DNA from: Paraburkholderia phytofirmans PsJN
GTDB lineage: Bacteria; Pseudomonadota; Gammaproteobacteria; Burkholderiales; Burkholderiaceae
NCBI RefSeq assembly: GCF_000020125.1
Contig: NC_010676.1
Span: forward strand, 3,224,001 to 3,288,000
Reading direction: 5' to 3'
Length of the DNA stretch: 64,000 nucleotides
The notes under the pieces are model-generated. The model had not been told where the DNA came from. It did not search any database and saw only the letters and a program-made list of their open reading frames with translations. Within the stretch, counting starts at the first letter, position 1, and each line of letters starts with the position of its first letter. The position numbers were made by a program, and so were the translations under genes. Shown in pieces: positions 36,451-44,683 of this stretch.

Positions 36451-38424
36451 ATGGAATTTCTCTCTTTGCGCCGCGCCAGCGTCGGCGCGCGGCTCGCCAT
36501 TCTTTCGTGCGTACTGGTGGCGTTGATTTTCGCCGCGTTCACGTGGGCGCTCACCCGCACCGCCGGCCAGCAGATCAGCGATCAGGTGCTCCAACGCATC
36601 GCCGATAGGGACCGCTCGATCGCCGCGATGATCAAGCTGTTCGACAAAGCCTTGTCGAACGAGGTCGATCGCTCCATGTCGCTGTTCGCGAGCTTTCTGC
36701 CCGCTGGCTACACGCTCGACGAAACCCAGAAGGTCGACATTGGCGGCGTCGCCACGCCGACCATCAAGGCAGGCGACAAAGTCCTGAACATGGACTTTTC
36801 CATCCCCGATCTGTTTCTCGAACGCAGCGGCGCGGTGGCCACGATCTTTGCGCGCAGCGGCGATGACTTCGTGCGCGTCACCACGTCGCTGAAGAAACAG
36901 GACGGCTCGCGCGCGATCGGCACGCTGCTCGACCGCAAGGCGCCGGCCTACGCGCTGCTGCTCGCCAACAAGCCTTATACGGGACTCGCCGCGCTTTTTG
37001 GCAAACGTTTGATCACGCAATACCGGCCGATCACGGACGCGAGCGGCCGCGTGATCGGCGCGCTGTTCGTCGGCGTGAATGTGGACAAGGAAATCCAGTC
37101 GGTGCAGGACGGCATTCGCAACCTGAAGATCGGCGACAGTGGGTATTACTTCGTCGTGAATGCGTCGAACGGCGCGGAGCGCGGCAAGCTGATCGTGCAT
37201 CCGGCCGCCGCCGGCCAGAACGCCGACAACGCAAACGCGCCGTATCAGCAAATGCTCGACATGAAGGAAGGCCAGCTCGAATACACTTCGGCCGATGCGA
37301 CACTCGGCGAACGCGGCTCGCGCGACAAGTTCGTGTCGTTCGTCACCGTGCCGGAATGGCAATGGCTGGTGGGCGGCGTCGCGCCGCGCGACGAAGTGAT
37401 GGCCGACGTCATCACCACGCGCAACGAATTCCTGCTGCTCGGCCTGGTGCTCGTCGGCGTATTCGCGGCCGTGTTCCTGTTTGCGGTGCGACGCCTCGTG
37501 AGCCGCCCGCTGGACGAAGCCGCCAAGGCATCCGAACGATTCGCCTCGGGCGATCTGAGCGTGCGCGTCGCGCAAGGCGCGAACGCGCGCGCCGATGAAA
37601 TCGGGCGCCTGATGCAGTCGATCGACGGCATCGGCGAAGGTCTCGCGCGCATCGTTTCGCAAGTGCGCAATGCGTCGACGGATATGTCGCACGGCACCGA
37701 AAAGATCGCCACCGGCAGCGGCAATATCGCCGCGCGGATCGCCACCCAGGCGAGCAGCCTGGAGGAAACGGCGGCCAGCATGGAAGAGATCACCTCGACC
37801 GTGCAGCAGAACGCCGACCACGCCGCGCAAGCCAACACGCTCGTCACGCGCGCCGCCGATGCCGCGCTCGAAGGCGGCCGCGCTGTCGAACGCGTGGTGT
37901 CGACAATGGGCGAGATCAGCCGCTCGTCACAAAAGATCGCCGAGATCACGAGCGTGATCGAAGGCATCGCATTCCAGACCAATATCCTCGCGCTGAACGC
38001 AGCGGTGGAAGCGGCGCGCGCCGGCGAGCACGGCAAGGGCTTCGCGGTCGTGGCCTCGGAAGTGCGCGCGCTGGCGCAACGCAGCGCGGCTTCGGTGAAG
38101 GAGATCGAGAGCCTGATCGCGACATCCACGGCGACTGTGCAAAACGGTTTCCAGATCGCCGAAGAAGCCAGCTCGACGATGCAGGGCATCGTTCAACAGG
38201 TCGGCCAGGTGCGGGCGATCATGGGCGAGATTAGCGTCGCCTCGCGCGAGCAATCGGGCGGCATCGAGCAGGTGAATCTCGCCGTCACGCAGATCGGCGA
38301 AGCCACCCAGCAGAACGCGACGATTGTCGGCGAGGCCGAACTCGCGGCGGCCGAGTTGCGCGATCAGGCCGCGCGTCTCGCGCAAGTGGTCAGCGTGTTC
38401 AAACTGGGAAGCGGGCGCGATTGA
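36451..38424 (+). CDS. Methyl-accepting chemotaxis protein with Cache-type sensor domain
   Basis: 657 residues, an inner-membrane chemoreceptor. TM1 (about 12-35) and TM2 (about 323-346) flank a roughly 290-residue periplasmic region resembling a tandem Cache domain ([77 protein letters not shown]). A HAMP linker follows, then the signalling domain with the hairpin [41 protein letters not shown]. The C-terminus has no CheR-tether pentapeptide. The ligand is unknown. Transcription is probably from the sigma-28-type promoter upstream. Confidence 0.92.
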   Translation: MEFLSLRRASVGARLAILSCVLVALIFAAFTWALTRTAGQQISDQVLQRIADRDRSIAAMIKLFDKALSNEVDRSMSLFASFLPAGYTLDETQKVDIGGVATPTIKAGDKVLNMDFSIPDLFLERSGAVATIFARSGDDFVRVTTSLKKQDGSRAIGTLLDRKAPAYALLLANKPYTGLAALFGKRLITQYRPITDASGRVIGALFVGVNVDKEIQSVQDGIRNLKIGDSGYYFVVNASNGAERGKLIVHPAAAGQNADNANAPYQQMLDMKEGQLEYTSADATLGERGSRDKFVSFVTVPEWQWLVGGVAPRDEVMADVITTRNEFLLLGLVLVGVFAAVFLFAVRRLVSRPLDEAAKASERFASGDLSVRVAQGANARADEIGRLMQSIDGIGEGLARIVSQVRNASTDMSHGTEKIATGSGNIAARIATQASSLEETAASMEEITSTVQQNADHAAQANTLVTRAADAALEGGRAVERVVSTMGEISRSSQKIAEITSVIEGIAFQTNILALNAAVEAARAGEHGKGFAVVASEVRALAQRSAASVKEIESLIATSTATVQNGFQIAEEASSTMQGIVQQVGQVRAIMGEISVASREQSGGIEQVNLAVTQIGEATQQNATIVGEAELAAAELRDQAARLAQVVSVFKLGSGRD

Positions 38425-38508
38425 GGCGCTGTGGTGGCGGCGCGGTGTGGTGTGGTTCGTCACGCTGAACGCCGCCCGCTGTTACGGCAGTGTCGCCGCT
38501 CTGCTTCT

Positions 38509-39162
38509 TCAGAACTCGACGTCCAGCTCGTCGATCTCCTCCACCTCCTGTTGCGCGTCGGCGATCCACTCCTGCATCTCGGGCAGCGCCATGATCCGCT
38601 GTCCGTATTCGACGATCTCCGGATCGAGTTTGACGTCGTAGGTCACGAAACGCGTCACTACAGGCGCGTACATCGCGTCCGCCGCAGTGCGCTCGCCGAA
38701 CAGAAACGGCCCGCCGTACTGCTTCAGACAATCGCCCCAGATCGTCACGATCCGATCGATATCCGACTGCGCACGCGCCCACACCTTGAAGCCCGGAAAG
38801 TGCGCTTTGAGGTTCATCGGCAGAGCCGAGCGCAGCGAGCCGAACCCTGAATGCATCTCGCCGCAGATCGAGCGGCAATGCGCGCGAGCGCGAATATCTT
38901 CGGGCAGCAGCTTCGCGTCCGGTTTCAATTCATTCAGATATTCCGCGATCGCCAGCGTGTCCCAGACCTTGATGCCGTCGTGCACGAGGCACGGCACCAG
39001 GATCGACGGCGACAGCAGCAGGAGTTCGGCGCGTGCCGCGGGATCGTCGATCGGCATCACGATCTCTTCAAAAGGCAAACCGCTGAACTTGGTCAGCAGC
39101 CAGCCGCGCAACGACCACGACGAATAGTTCTTGCTGCTGATGGTGAGCGTGGTATTCGCCAT
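38509..39162 (-). CDS. Glutathione S-transferase family protein
   Basis: 217 residues from ATG 39162 with a strong AGGAGGA ribosome site. The thioredoxin-like domain (1-80) contains SSKNYSSWSLRGWLLTKFSGLPFEE, with a Ser-rich active region where the catalytic residue sits, and SPSILVPCLVHDGIKVWDTLAIAEYLNE. The all-alpha domain follows. Substrate unknown. It is divergent from the PHA depolymerase gene and convergent with the chemoreceptor gene. Confidence 0.88.
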   Translation of the reverse strand: MANTTLTISSKNYSSWSLRGWLLTKFSGLPFEEIVMPIDDPAARAELLLLSPSILVPCLVHDGIKVWDTLAIAEYLNELKPDAKLLPEDIRARAHCRSICGEMHSGFGSLRSALPMNLKAHFPGFKVWARAQSDIDRIVTIWGDCLKQYGGPFLFGERTAADAMYAPVVTRFVTYDVKLDPEIVEYGQRIMALPEMQEWIADAQQEVEEIDELDVEF

Positions 39163-39381
39163 ACGATCCTCCTCCAGATGAGGCGCTCGACCGGCGCCTG
39201 ACGCCATGCATGCACGTTGCCGTGCGCGCGCGCACCAAAGCGCGGCAAATACGGCCCGCTCCCCCGACTCGCGCAAATGCTATGCCAACGTGAGGGCACG
39301 GCTACGCCAGTGCGTATGCGTGCATGGCACATGACTTGCCTTTATTTGCGCTCCTTCCTCTTCAGCATTCGTGCGAAGGTT

Positions 39382-40845
39382 ATGAACCTGTTCGCATATC
39401 CCACATACCAGGCTTTCGCCGACATGATGCTGCCGATGCGGCACGGCGCGGCGCTGGTGAATCATTCGCTCGACGCGTGGCCTGCGTTCGGCGAAACGTC
39501 GCATGGACGCTCCATCCGCGCGGCCTGCGAGTTGTTGACGCTGGCCGGACTCACGCCCGTGCGACCGCCGTTCGAGATCGACAGCGTGATATCGGAAGGC
39601 AAATCCGTGGCGGTCGTCGAGGAAGTCGCGGCGCACACGCCGTTCTGTTCGCTGCTGCATTTCCGTAAGGAGACGCCGCCGTCGGTGCCGCAACCGCGCG
39701 TGCTGGTGATCGCGCCGATGTCCGGCCACTTCGCGACGCTGCTGCGCGGCACCGTGCGCACGATGCTGGCCGAACACGACGTCTACATCACCGACTGGCA
39801 CAACCCGCGCGACGTGCCGCTAAGCCAGGGCCGCTTCGGCTTCGACGAATTCGTGCAGCACGTGATCGACTTCACCGAAACGATCGGGCCCGGTGCGCAT
39901 CTGCTCGCCGTGTGCCAGCCGACCGTCGCCGCGCTGGCCGCAGTCGCGCTCATGGCCGCCGACGATCATCCCGCGCAACCGGCGAGCATGACGCTGATGG
40001 CCGGTCCGCTCGACACGCGTATCAACCCGACGCGCGTCAACGAACTCGCCAAAAGCAAACCGCTGGAGTGGTTCGAGCAGAAGCTGATCAGCGCGGTGCC
40101 GTTCGGTTTTGCGGGCGCGCACCGGCGCGTGTATCCGGGCTTCATGCAGCTGACCGCGTTTATGGCGATGAATCTCAACCGCCATCTCGACTCGTTCGAG
40201 ACGATGTATTACGAGCGCGCCAAAGGCGATCCAGCGAAAGCCGACACGATCCGCACGTTCTATGAAGAATACTTCGCGACGATGGATCTCACGGCCGACT
40301 TTTATCTGGAAACCGTCGATACGGTTTTTCAGCGTCATGCACTGCCGTTGCATGCGCTCGAAGTGAAAGGGCGTCTCGTCGAACCGTCTAAGATTCGCCG
40401 CACCGCGTTGCTTACTGTCGAAGGCGAGAAGGACGATATCTGCGCCGTCGGTCAGACGCTCGCCGCGCAGGACATGTGCGACAAGCTGCGGCCGTATTTG
40501 AAGACGCATCACGTGCAGACCGGCGTGGGGCACTACGGCGTGTTCAATGGACACCGCTGGGAGCGGCACATTTATCCGCGCGTGCGCGCCGTGATTTATG
40601 ACAACGAACCGCGCGCGGTGCTGGTGAGTTCACGAGCGCGCACGATTCAGCCGGTGCCAGCCGCGACGGCTGCGGAAGTCACTCCAGCAGCGCCGGCGGC
40701 AACGGCGGTGGTCGATGTGGACGTGGATGCGGCGGCCATGGACGCTGCGAACGGCACCAGCACCACGTCGAGTGCGCGTTCGGCTGCGGCCATCAAGCCG
40801 CAGACGGCGCGCACTCCGCGTAGACGGCCGCCCGCCGCGCAATGA
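39382..40845 (+). CDS. phaZ: Intracellular polyhydroxyalkanoate depolymerase
   Basis: 487 residues from ATG 39382. It matches the intracellular PHB depolymerase family (PhaZ/DepA): MNLFAYPTYQAFADMMLPMRHGA, APMSGHFATLLRGTVRTML, YITDWHNPRDVPLSQGRFG and the nucleophile region LAVCQPTVAALAA with Cys178, the residue used instead of Ser in this family. VGHYGVFNGHRWE carries the likely catalytic His. It degrades stored PHB granules. The last 70 residues are an Ala/Thr/Pro-rich, Arg-ending tail absent from the catalytic core, perhaps for granule or DNA contact (inference). Confidence 0.9.
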   Translation: MNLFAYPTYQAFADMMLPMRHGAALVNHSLDAWPAFGETSHGRSIRAACELLTLAGLTPVRPPFEIDSVISEGKSVAVVEEVAAHTPFCSLLHFRKETPPSVPQPRVLVIAPMSGHFATLLRGTVRTMLAEHDVYITDWHNPRDVPLSQGRFGFDEFVQHVIDFTETIGPGAHLLAVCQPTVAALAAVALMAADDHPAQPASMTLMAGPLDTRINPTRVNELAKSKPLEWFEQKLISAVPFGFAGAHRRVYPGFMQLTAFMAMNLNRHLDSFETMYYERAKGDPAKADTIRTFYEEYFATMDLTADFYLETVDTVFQRHALPLHALEVKGRLVEPSKIRRTALLTVEGEKDDICAVGQTLAAQDMCDKLRPYLKTHHVQTGVGHYGVFNGHRWERHIYPRVRAVIYDNEPRAVLVSSRARTIQPVPAATAAEVTPAAPAATAVVDVDVDAAAMDAANGTSTTSSARSAAAIKPQTARTPRRRPPAAQ

Positions 40846-40865
40846 GTTGTTGTTCGGAAGCGCGC

Positions 40866-40925
40866 GGCGGCTGCCTGCTTGCTTGCTCGATTGCGTAGTA
40901 CCCGCTACTCAAGCGTGCAGCCGCC
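40866..40925. terminator. Candidate bidirectional transcription stop (hairpin)
   Basis: GGCGGCTGC (40866-40874) pairs with GCAGCCGCC (40917-40925), with nested CTTG/CAAG and GTAG/CTAC pairs inside. It lies between the convergent phaZ and cupin genes. No clear T-tract, so the terminator role is tentative. Confidence 0.4.
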
Positions 40926-40936
40926 TTCCACGTTCG

Positions 40937-41371
40937 CTAAGCCGCAGCGCTCTTCCAGGGCTTCACTGTCGGCACGTCGCACGGCCCTTCGACTTCGATC
41001 GATTTGAAATCGGCCGGCGAGACGATTTCGATGTACTCCATATCTTCCGAGTAGTCGAACAGATAGTGGACGATACCCGGCGCCTGGTGCACACAGTCGC
41101 CGGCGGCGACGAGCGTTTCCTTGTCGCCGTACATGAAGCGCGCCCAGCCCTTCAACATGATCACAATGTGGAAATCGGCTTCATGACGGTGCCAGCCAGT
41201 GCCTTGCTCTGGTGCGTGATTCGCCTTGACGAGTTGCGCGAGCACCTTGCCGCCGGTCGCCTGCGCGATACCTAAATCGCGGTAGAGAAAAAAGTCGCGT
41301 AAGCCCTGATCCTCATAGGACGTGTCTTGCGGACGGACATGACTGAATTGCGTGGCGAATTCGGTGGACAT
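40937..41371 (-). CDS. Cupin-domain protein
   Basis: 144 residues with one cupin fold. The metal-ligand motif GTGWHRHEADFHIVIMLKGWARF gives two His and a Glu, and the second motif GDCVHQAPGIVHYLFDYSEDMEYIEIVSP supplies another His. Small single-domain cupins may be dioxygenases, isomerases or sensors; the reaction cannot be told. It is 175 bases from the flavin reductase gene upstream on the same strand. Confidence 0.85.
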   Translation of the reverse strand: MSTEFATQFSHVRPQDTSYEDQGLRDFFLYRDLGIAQATGGKVLAQLVKANHAPEQGTGWHRHEADFHIVIMLKGWARFMYGDKETLVAAGDCVHQAPGIVHYLFDYSEDMEYIEIVSPADFKSIEVEGPCDVPTVKPWKSAAA

Positions 41372-41546
41372 GATCGCGCTCCTCGCGAGTGAGCCGGCAG
41401 TTGAAAACGACGCGTTGGAGCGTCGGTTGCAAGCATCAAGCGCGCCAGTGTGCGGGCGCTGCTTTTTGCTCTTGCGCGATTCGGAGGCGATGCCGTGAAT
41501 GTCGCGCCATCTAGCATGGCGCGAGTGGTTTTGAGCGCTGTGCCGT

Positions 41547-42158
41547 CTATGCGGTCGGGCGGAACATCTGGAACATGTCGCCGATTTCCGCGTAGTCGGC
41601 GCGGTAGCCGGCGCGCATGATGGGCTGCGCCGCGTGCGTGTCGAACAAGCCGTCTTTCAGATACGCCTCGTTGATATGCACGCCGACCACTTGCCCGAGC
41701 GACAGATAGTTGTCCATCGGCGTGCCGTCGATTGCATGCAGCCGCACCACTTGCAGCAGCTTGCATTCGAGCGCAGCCGGCGATTCCGCGACGTGCGGCA
41801 CGGCCACGTTGCGGCCCGGCGCGGGAGTGAGCCCCGCGAGTTCGAATTCGTCGACGTGCGGCGGAACGGGCGCCGACGAGCGGTTCATCTGCTCGGCGAG
41901 CGGTTTGGTGGCCAGATTCCAGACGAACTCGCCGGTGGCTTCGATGTTGGCGACGCTGTCTTTACGGCCTTCGCTGCAGAAACCGATGATCGCCGGAAAG
42001 CTGGCGAACGCGCCGAAGAAACTGTACGGCGCGAGGTTCAATGTGCCCGCGGTGTCACGCGAGGAAATCCAGCCGATCAGACGCGGCGCGACGATGGCTT
42101 TGAACGGATCGTGCGGGAGGCCATGGCCGGTGGCGGGGTCGTAGAAGTAGTGGGACAT
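41547..42158 (-). CDS. Flavin reductase family protein (FMN-binding)
   Basis: 203 residues of the flavin reductase/DIM6-NTAB type: PFKAIVAPRLIGWISSRDTAGTLNLAPYSFFGAFASFPAIIGF near the start binds flavin, followed by the KDSVANIEATGEFVWNLAT motif. Such proteins supply reduced flavin to monooxygenases or act as flavoproteins themselves. No monooxygenase lies nearby. Partner unknown. Confidence 0.87.
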   Translation of the reverse strand: MSHYFYDPATGHGLPHDPFKAIVAPRLIGWISSRDTAGTLNLAPYSFFGAFASFPAIIGFCSEGRKDSVANIEATGEFVWNLATKPLAEQMNRSSAPVPPHVDEFELAGLTPAPGRNVAVPHVAESPAALECKLLQVVRLHAIDGTPMDNYLSLGQVVGVHINEAYLKDGLFDTHAAQPIMRAGYRADYAEIGDMFQMFRPTA

Positions 42159-42288
42159 GGAGATTGTGGGCCTTGCAGATGAGGCGAAACGGCATTTATA
42201 CCGCAGAGCGGCGCGGGCTGCTGGGTGTGCTTTGGCTGCGAGGCTTCTTGTGACGCCGCACTTTCAAGCCTCGCCATTTTCGCTTCAA

Positions 42289-43203
42289 TCAACCGCGACT
42301 GATCACACGCTTGCGCCCTTGCTTTACGTGCTCCAGATGCGCGTCGTCCCAGTCATGGAAACCCGCGCCGCTGCGCACGCCGACACGCCCTGCTTCGACC
42401 TGCTCGCGCAATAGATCGAGCACGTCTTCGTCTTTGGCCAGTTCCGGCATCAGATGGGAAGCGATATCGAGGAAGGTGTCGAGGCCGCCCATGTCCGCGC
42501 CTTCGAGCGGTCCGACGATCCCCCAGCGGCGGCCCAGCGACGCCTTCATCACGCGATCGACCACGTCCGGCGTTGCCGCGCCCGAGCGCACGATATGCAA
42601 CGCCTCGCGCAGCATCGCGAACTGCAACCGGTTGCCGACGAACCCCGGAATCGCTTTCGCCAGCACAACGGGCTCCATGCCGATCGCACTCATCAACGCA
42701 GCAGTCTGCTGCGTCACTTCGGGTGCGGTCGCCGTGCCCGGCACGACTTCGACGAGCGGAATCATGTGCGGCGGATTCCAGAAATGCGCGATCACAAAGC
42801 GGTCTTTCGCGCGCAACGGGGCGGCGAGTTGATCGGGATGAAAACCGCTGGTGTTGCTCGCGAGAATCGCGTCGTCGGCCAGCAACTGGGTCAGCGCCGC
42901 GTACAGGCGATGCTTCAGTTCGAGCACCTCGGGAATCGCCTCGATCACGAATTGCGCCGATGCCATCACGTCGAGTTCGGCGTGTGTTTCGATGCGCGCC
43001 AGCGCCGCCTGTTTGGCCGCCGGGTCGATGCGCCCGGCGTCGATCAGTTCGTCGAGCACCGCTTGCGCTTTCGGCGCGACGCTCGCGAGACGCGCCGGAT
43101 CGACGTCATGAACGATCGTCCTGTGTCCGTGCAACGCGCTTTGCGTCGCAATGCCGACGCCCATCAACCCCGTGCCCACCACGCCAATCACTGCCTTGTC
43201 CAA
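42289..43203 (-). CDS. 3-hydroxyacyl-CoA dehydrogenase family protein
   Basis: 304 residues from TTG 43203, which has AGGAG six bases upstream and starts the protein directly at the Rossmann fold (DKAVIGVVGTGLMGVGIA); an ATG at 43242 is in frame but has no ribosome site. The NAD domain is followed by VIEAIPEVLELKHRLYAAL, ASNTSGF and the catalytic HFWNPPHMIPLVEVVPG with its His. The C-terminal domain has the GFVGNRLQFAMLREALHIV dimer motif. It oxidises an L-3-hydroxyacyl-CoA or a related hydroxy acid. No hydratase or thiolase lies adjacent, so the pathway is open. Confidence 0.88.
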   Translation of the reverse strand: MDKAVIGVVGTGLMGVGIATQSALHGHRTIVHDVDPARLASVAPKAQAVLDELIDAGRIDPAAKQAALARIETHAELDVMASAQFVIEAIPEVLELKHRLYAALTQLLADDAILASNTSGFHPDQLAAPLRAKDRFVIAHFWNPPHMIPLVEVVPGTATAPEVTQQTAALMSAIGMEPVVLAKAIPGFVGNRLQFAMLREALHIVRSGAATPDVVDRVMKASLGRRWGIVGPLEGADMGGLDTFLDIASHLMPELAKDEDVLDLLREQVEAGRVGVRSGAGFHDWDDAHLEHVKQGRKRVISRG

Positions 43204-43277
43204 GCCGCTCTCCTGCTGCCGTCGATAAAAGCGTTCAAGCATAGCGCAGCAAGCCGATTCGTAAGCCCGAACGTGAC

Positions 43278-43310
43278 AAAGCCGGTCTTTCGCGAGGAAA
43301 GACCGGCTTT
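43278..43310 (-). terminator. Rho-independent terminator of the 43358 gene
   Basis: A perfect 13-bp stem, AAAGCCGGTCTTT and its complement, with a 7-base loop lies about 48 bases past the stop of the small exported protein gene. The arms end in TTT on either strand. Confidence 0.75.
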
Positions 43311-43357
43311 GTGGACTTCAGGCCGACGCCGCGTCGTGCGGCGCCGTCACGCGCCAA

Positions 43358-43657
43358 TTAGTAGCGCGGGGGCGGGCGATGCTCGTCGCGGTGATGCGGA
43401 TCGTAGTCGTGCGGATGATGGCGCATCCACTCGTCGTGCGCCCAATAGCGATGGCCGTCATAGTAACGATCGCCGTGCCAGCCGATATTGATCGAGACGC
43501 CCACCGGCATCATGTGCGGCTGACCGTAGACCGCCGGTCCCGGGCCGTTTTCGACAACCACGCGTTCTTGAGCGAATGCGCTGCCGGCCGCGAGCAATGC
43601 GCCGCCTGCCAGCAAGGTTGCCATGATCGAACGCGATGTCTTGTTCAAGGTTTTCAT
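43358..43657 (-). CDS. Small exported His/Pro/Tyr-rich protein
   Basis: 99 residues. It has a clear signal peptide (MATLLAGGALLAAGSAFAQE; cleavage near residue 29), so it is periplasmic. The mature part is rich in His, Asp, Arg, Tyr and Pro, especially the last 40 residues with HH, HPHD and HHRDEHRPPP. Clusters of His and Asp suggest metal binding, but no family is recognised. Single gene with its own terminator. Confidence 0.75.
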   Translation of the reverse strand: MKTLNKTSRSIMATLLAGGALLAAGSAFAQERVVVENGPGPAVYGQPHMMPVGVSINIGWHGDRYYDGHRYWAHDEWMRHHPHDYDPHHRDEHRPPPRY

Positions 43658-44101
43658 AGTGACCTCCCATCAGAGTTTTGTATCAAGCCGGCGTCCGTGC
43701 TCGAGATCGGCCTGGACCTGCACCTTCAGGCTCGAACCGGACGCCGTACGCTTGAGACCAACTTTAGCGGCGCAAACCGCATGAAGACGTGAGCACTTGT
43801 AAGCGCACATTTCATAGAAAGGGACGGATGGTCGGAGTGCATTTTGCCCGTCCCGCCCTGTCTGCAAAGCCATGCGCCGTAATTGGACCTCTTGGGCTCG
43901 GCGGCCATCTTTCAGCCTCGGTTACATCCATTTCGGCCGGGAAATATTCAGAGCCAAGGCCCGAGCGGTGGAAACGAGCCAGAAAAACAAAAAGCCACGG
44001 TACGCGTTTCGCGAACTGTGGCTTCAACGGTGATGCTATGCGCACCCAAAGTGCGCGCCCGTACGCGGTTGCTCCGCGCTTGGGCCGGTACGGCTTTGCT
44101 C
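43658..44101. other. Intergenic stretch with one strong terminator
   Basis: About 440 bases without a convincing gene; open frames on both strands lack ribosome sites. At 43982-44024 the minus strand reads AAGCCAC, a loop, GTGGCTT and then TTTTGTTTTT: a good rho-independent terminator for the 52-residue gene that ends at 44102. The promoter of the 43358 gene should lie near 43660-43760. Confidence 0.6.
43982..44024 (-). terminator. Rho-independent terminator of the 52-residue gene
   Basis: On the minus strand a stem of AAGCCAC/GTGGCTT, with inner CGCG pairing, is followed by a run of T interrupted by one G. It starts 78 bases after the small gene's stop codon. Confidence 0.8.
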
Positions 44102-44260
44102 TTAGTCGCTCAGCTTGACGCCGAACAACGTAGCTTGTGCTCTACGCACGCGTTCTGCTTCGCGGCTACGCGCTTCGTACGAGTAGTCCGAATCCAGCGG
44201 CAGATGGGGCGACGCAAAGAGGTCGCTGACCTTTTGGAACAATGCAAAAATGAAGCTCAT
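44102..44260 (-). CDS. Small protein of unknown function (52 residues)
   Basis: ATG 44260 follows GGGAG at a good distance and the frame closes with TAA at 44102. The product begins MSFIFALFQKVSDLFASPHL, an amphipathic or weakly membrane-seeking segment, and continues with a charged helix rich in Arg and Glu (SYEARSREAERVRRAQATLF). It resembles the small Arg-rich proteins common in Burkholderiales, but I cannot name the family. A duplicated AGGGTTTTCCCT element upstream and a strong terminator downstream make it a self-standing transcription unit, which supports its being real. Confidence 0.7.
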   Translation of the reverse strand: MSFIFALFQKVSDLFASPHLPLDSDYSYEARSREAERVRRAQATLFGVKLSD

Positions 44261-44290
44261 GGCGACTCCCGGTTAGTTACTGCATTTGCT

Positions 44291-44327
44291 AGGGTTTTCC
44301 CTTAAGAAGGATTATAGGGTTTTCCCT
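44291..44327 (-). promoter_or_regulatory. Duplicated AGGGTTTTCCCT element upstream of the small gene
   Basis: The 12-mer AGGGTTTTCCCT occurs at 44291-44302 and again at 44316-44327, 25 bases apart (roughly two helical turns plus a few bases). Each has dyad ends AGGG/CCCT. The nearer copy is 30 bases before the start codon at 44260. The pattern suggests two binding sites for a dimeric regulator; I do not know which. Confidence 0.6.
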
Positions 44328-44683
44328 AGGCAAAAGCTAGTGCAATGCAGCAATTTTTCGGCGTGGTGCTTTGTCGCGGGTATTTTTCATATGTTGCGTT
44401 GCATCATGACAACGTCCCTGTTTTTGATTTCAGGGTCACGAGGGGTGTGCCTCTGGAGCGGGGTCGTCACCGGATCTCTGTTGCGGACGAACTTTTGGCT
44501 CTCGCCGCTGGTTGGTGCAGGTGGATGATGGCGCCGCACCGTCTGGCACGTTCAGGGTCGCGTTGACAGACGCTGGTAGCTGAGCGCTGGGCGGGGCTGC
44601 CGGCTGCGCGGGGCGGACACCGAAAGCAGTAGAAAGCTGAATCACCGCAACCGGCTTGTCGCCGGCGCGGCGCTCACTGACTG
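44328..44683. other. Intergenic stretch, no clear gene
   Basis: About 355 bases between the duplicated element and the stop of the Ala-rich membrane protein gene. A 69-codon GTG frame (44645-44436, minus), rich in Pro and Ala, has no convincing ribosome site. The region is locally AT-rich near 44330-44440. No hairpin-plus-T terminator was seen. Confidence 0.4.

Noticed and set aside
43812..44045. Open frames on both strands between the His-rich gene and the 52-residue gene
   Set aside because: They overlap a clear terminator hairpin and lack ribosome sites.
44436..44645. 69-codon GTG frame, Pro/Ala-rich, minus strand
   Set aside because: No ribosome site or family and compositionally like GC-rich noncoding DNA.
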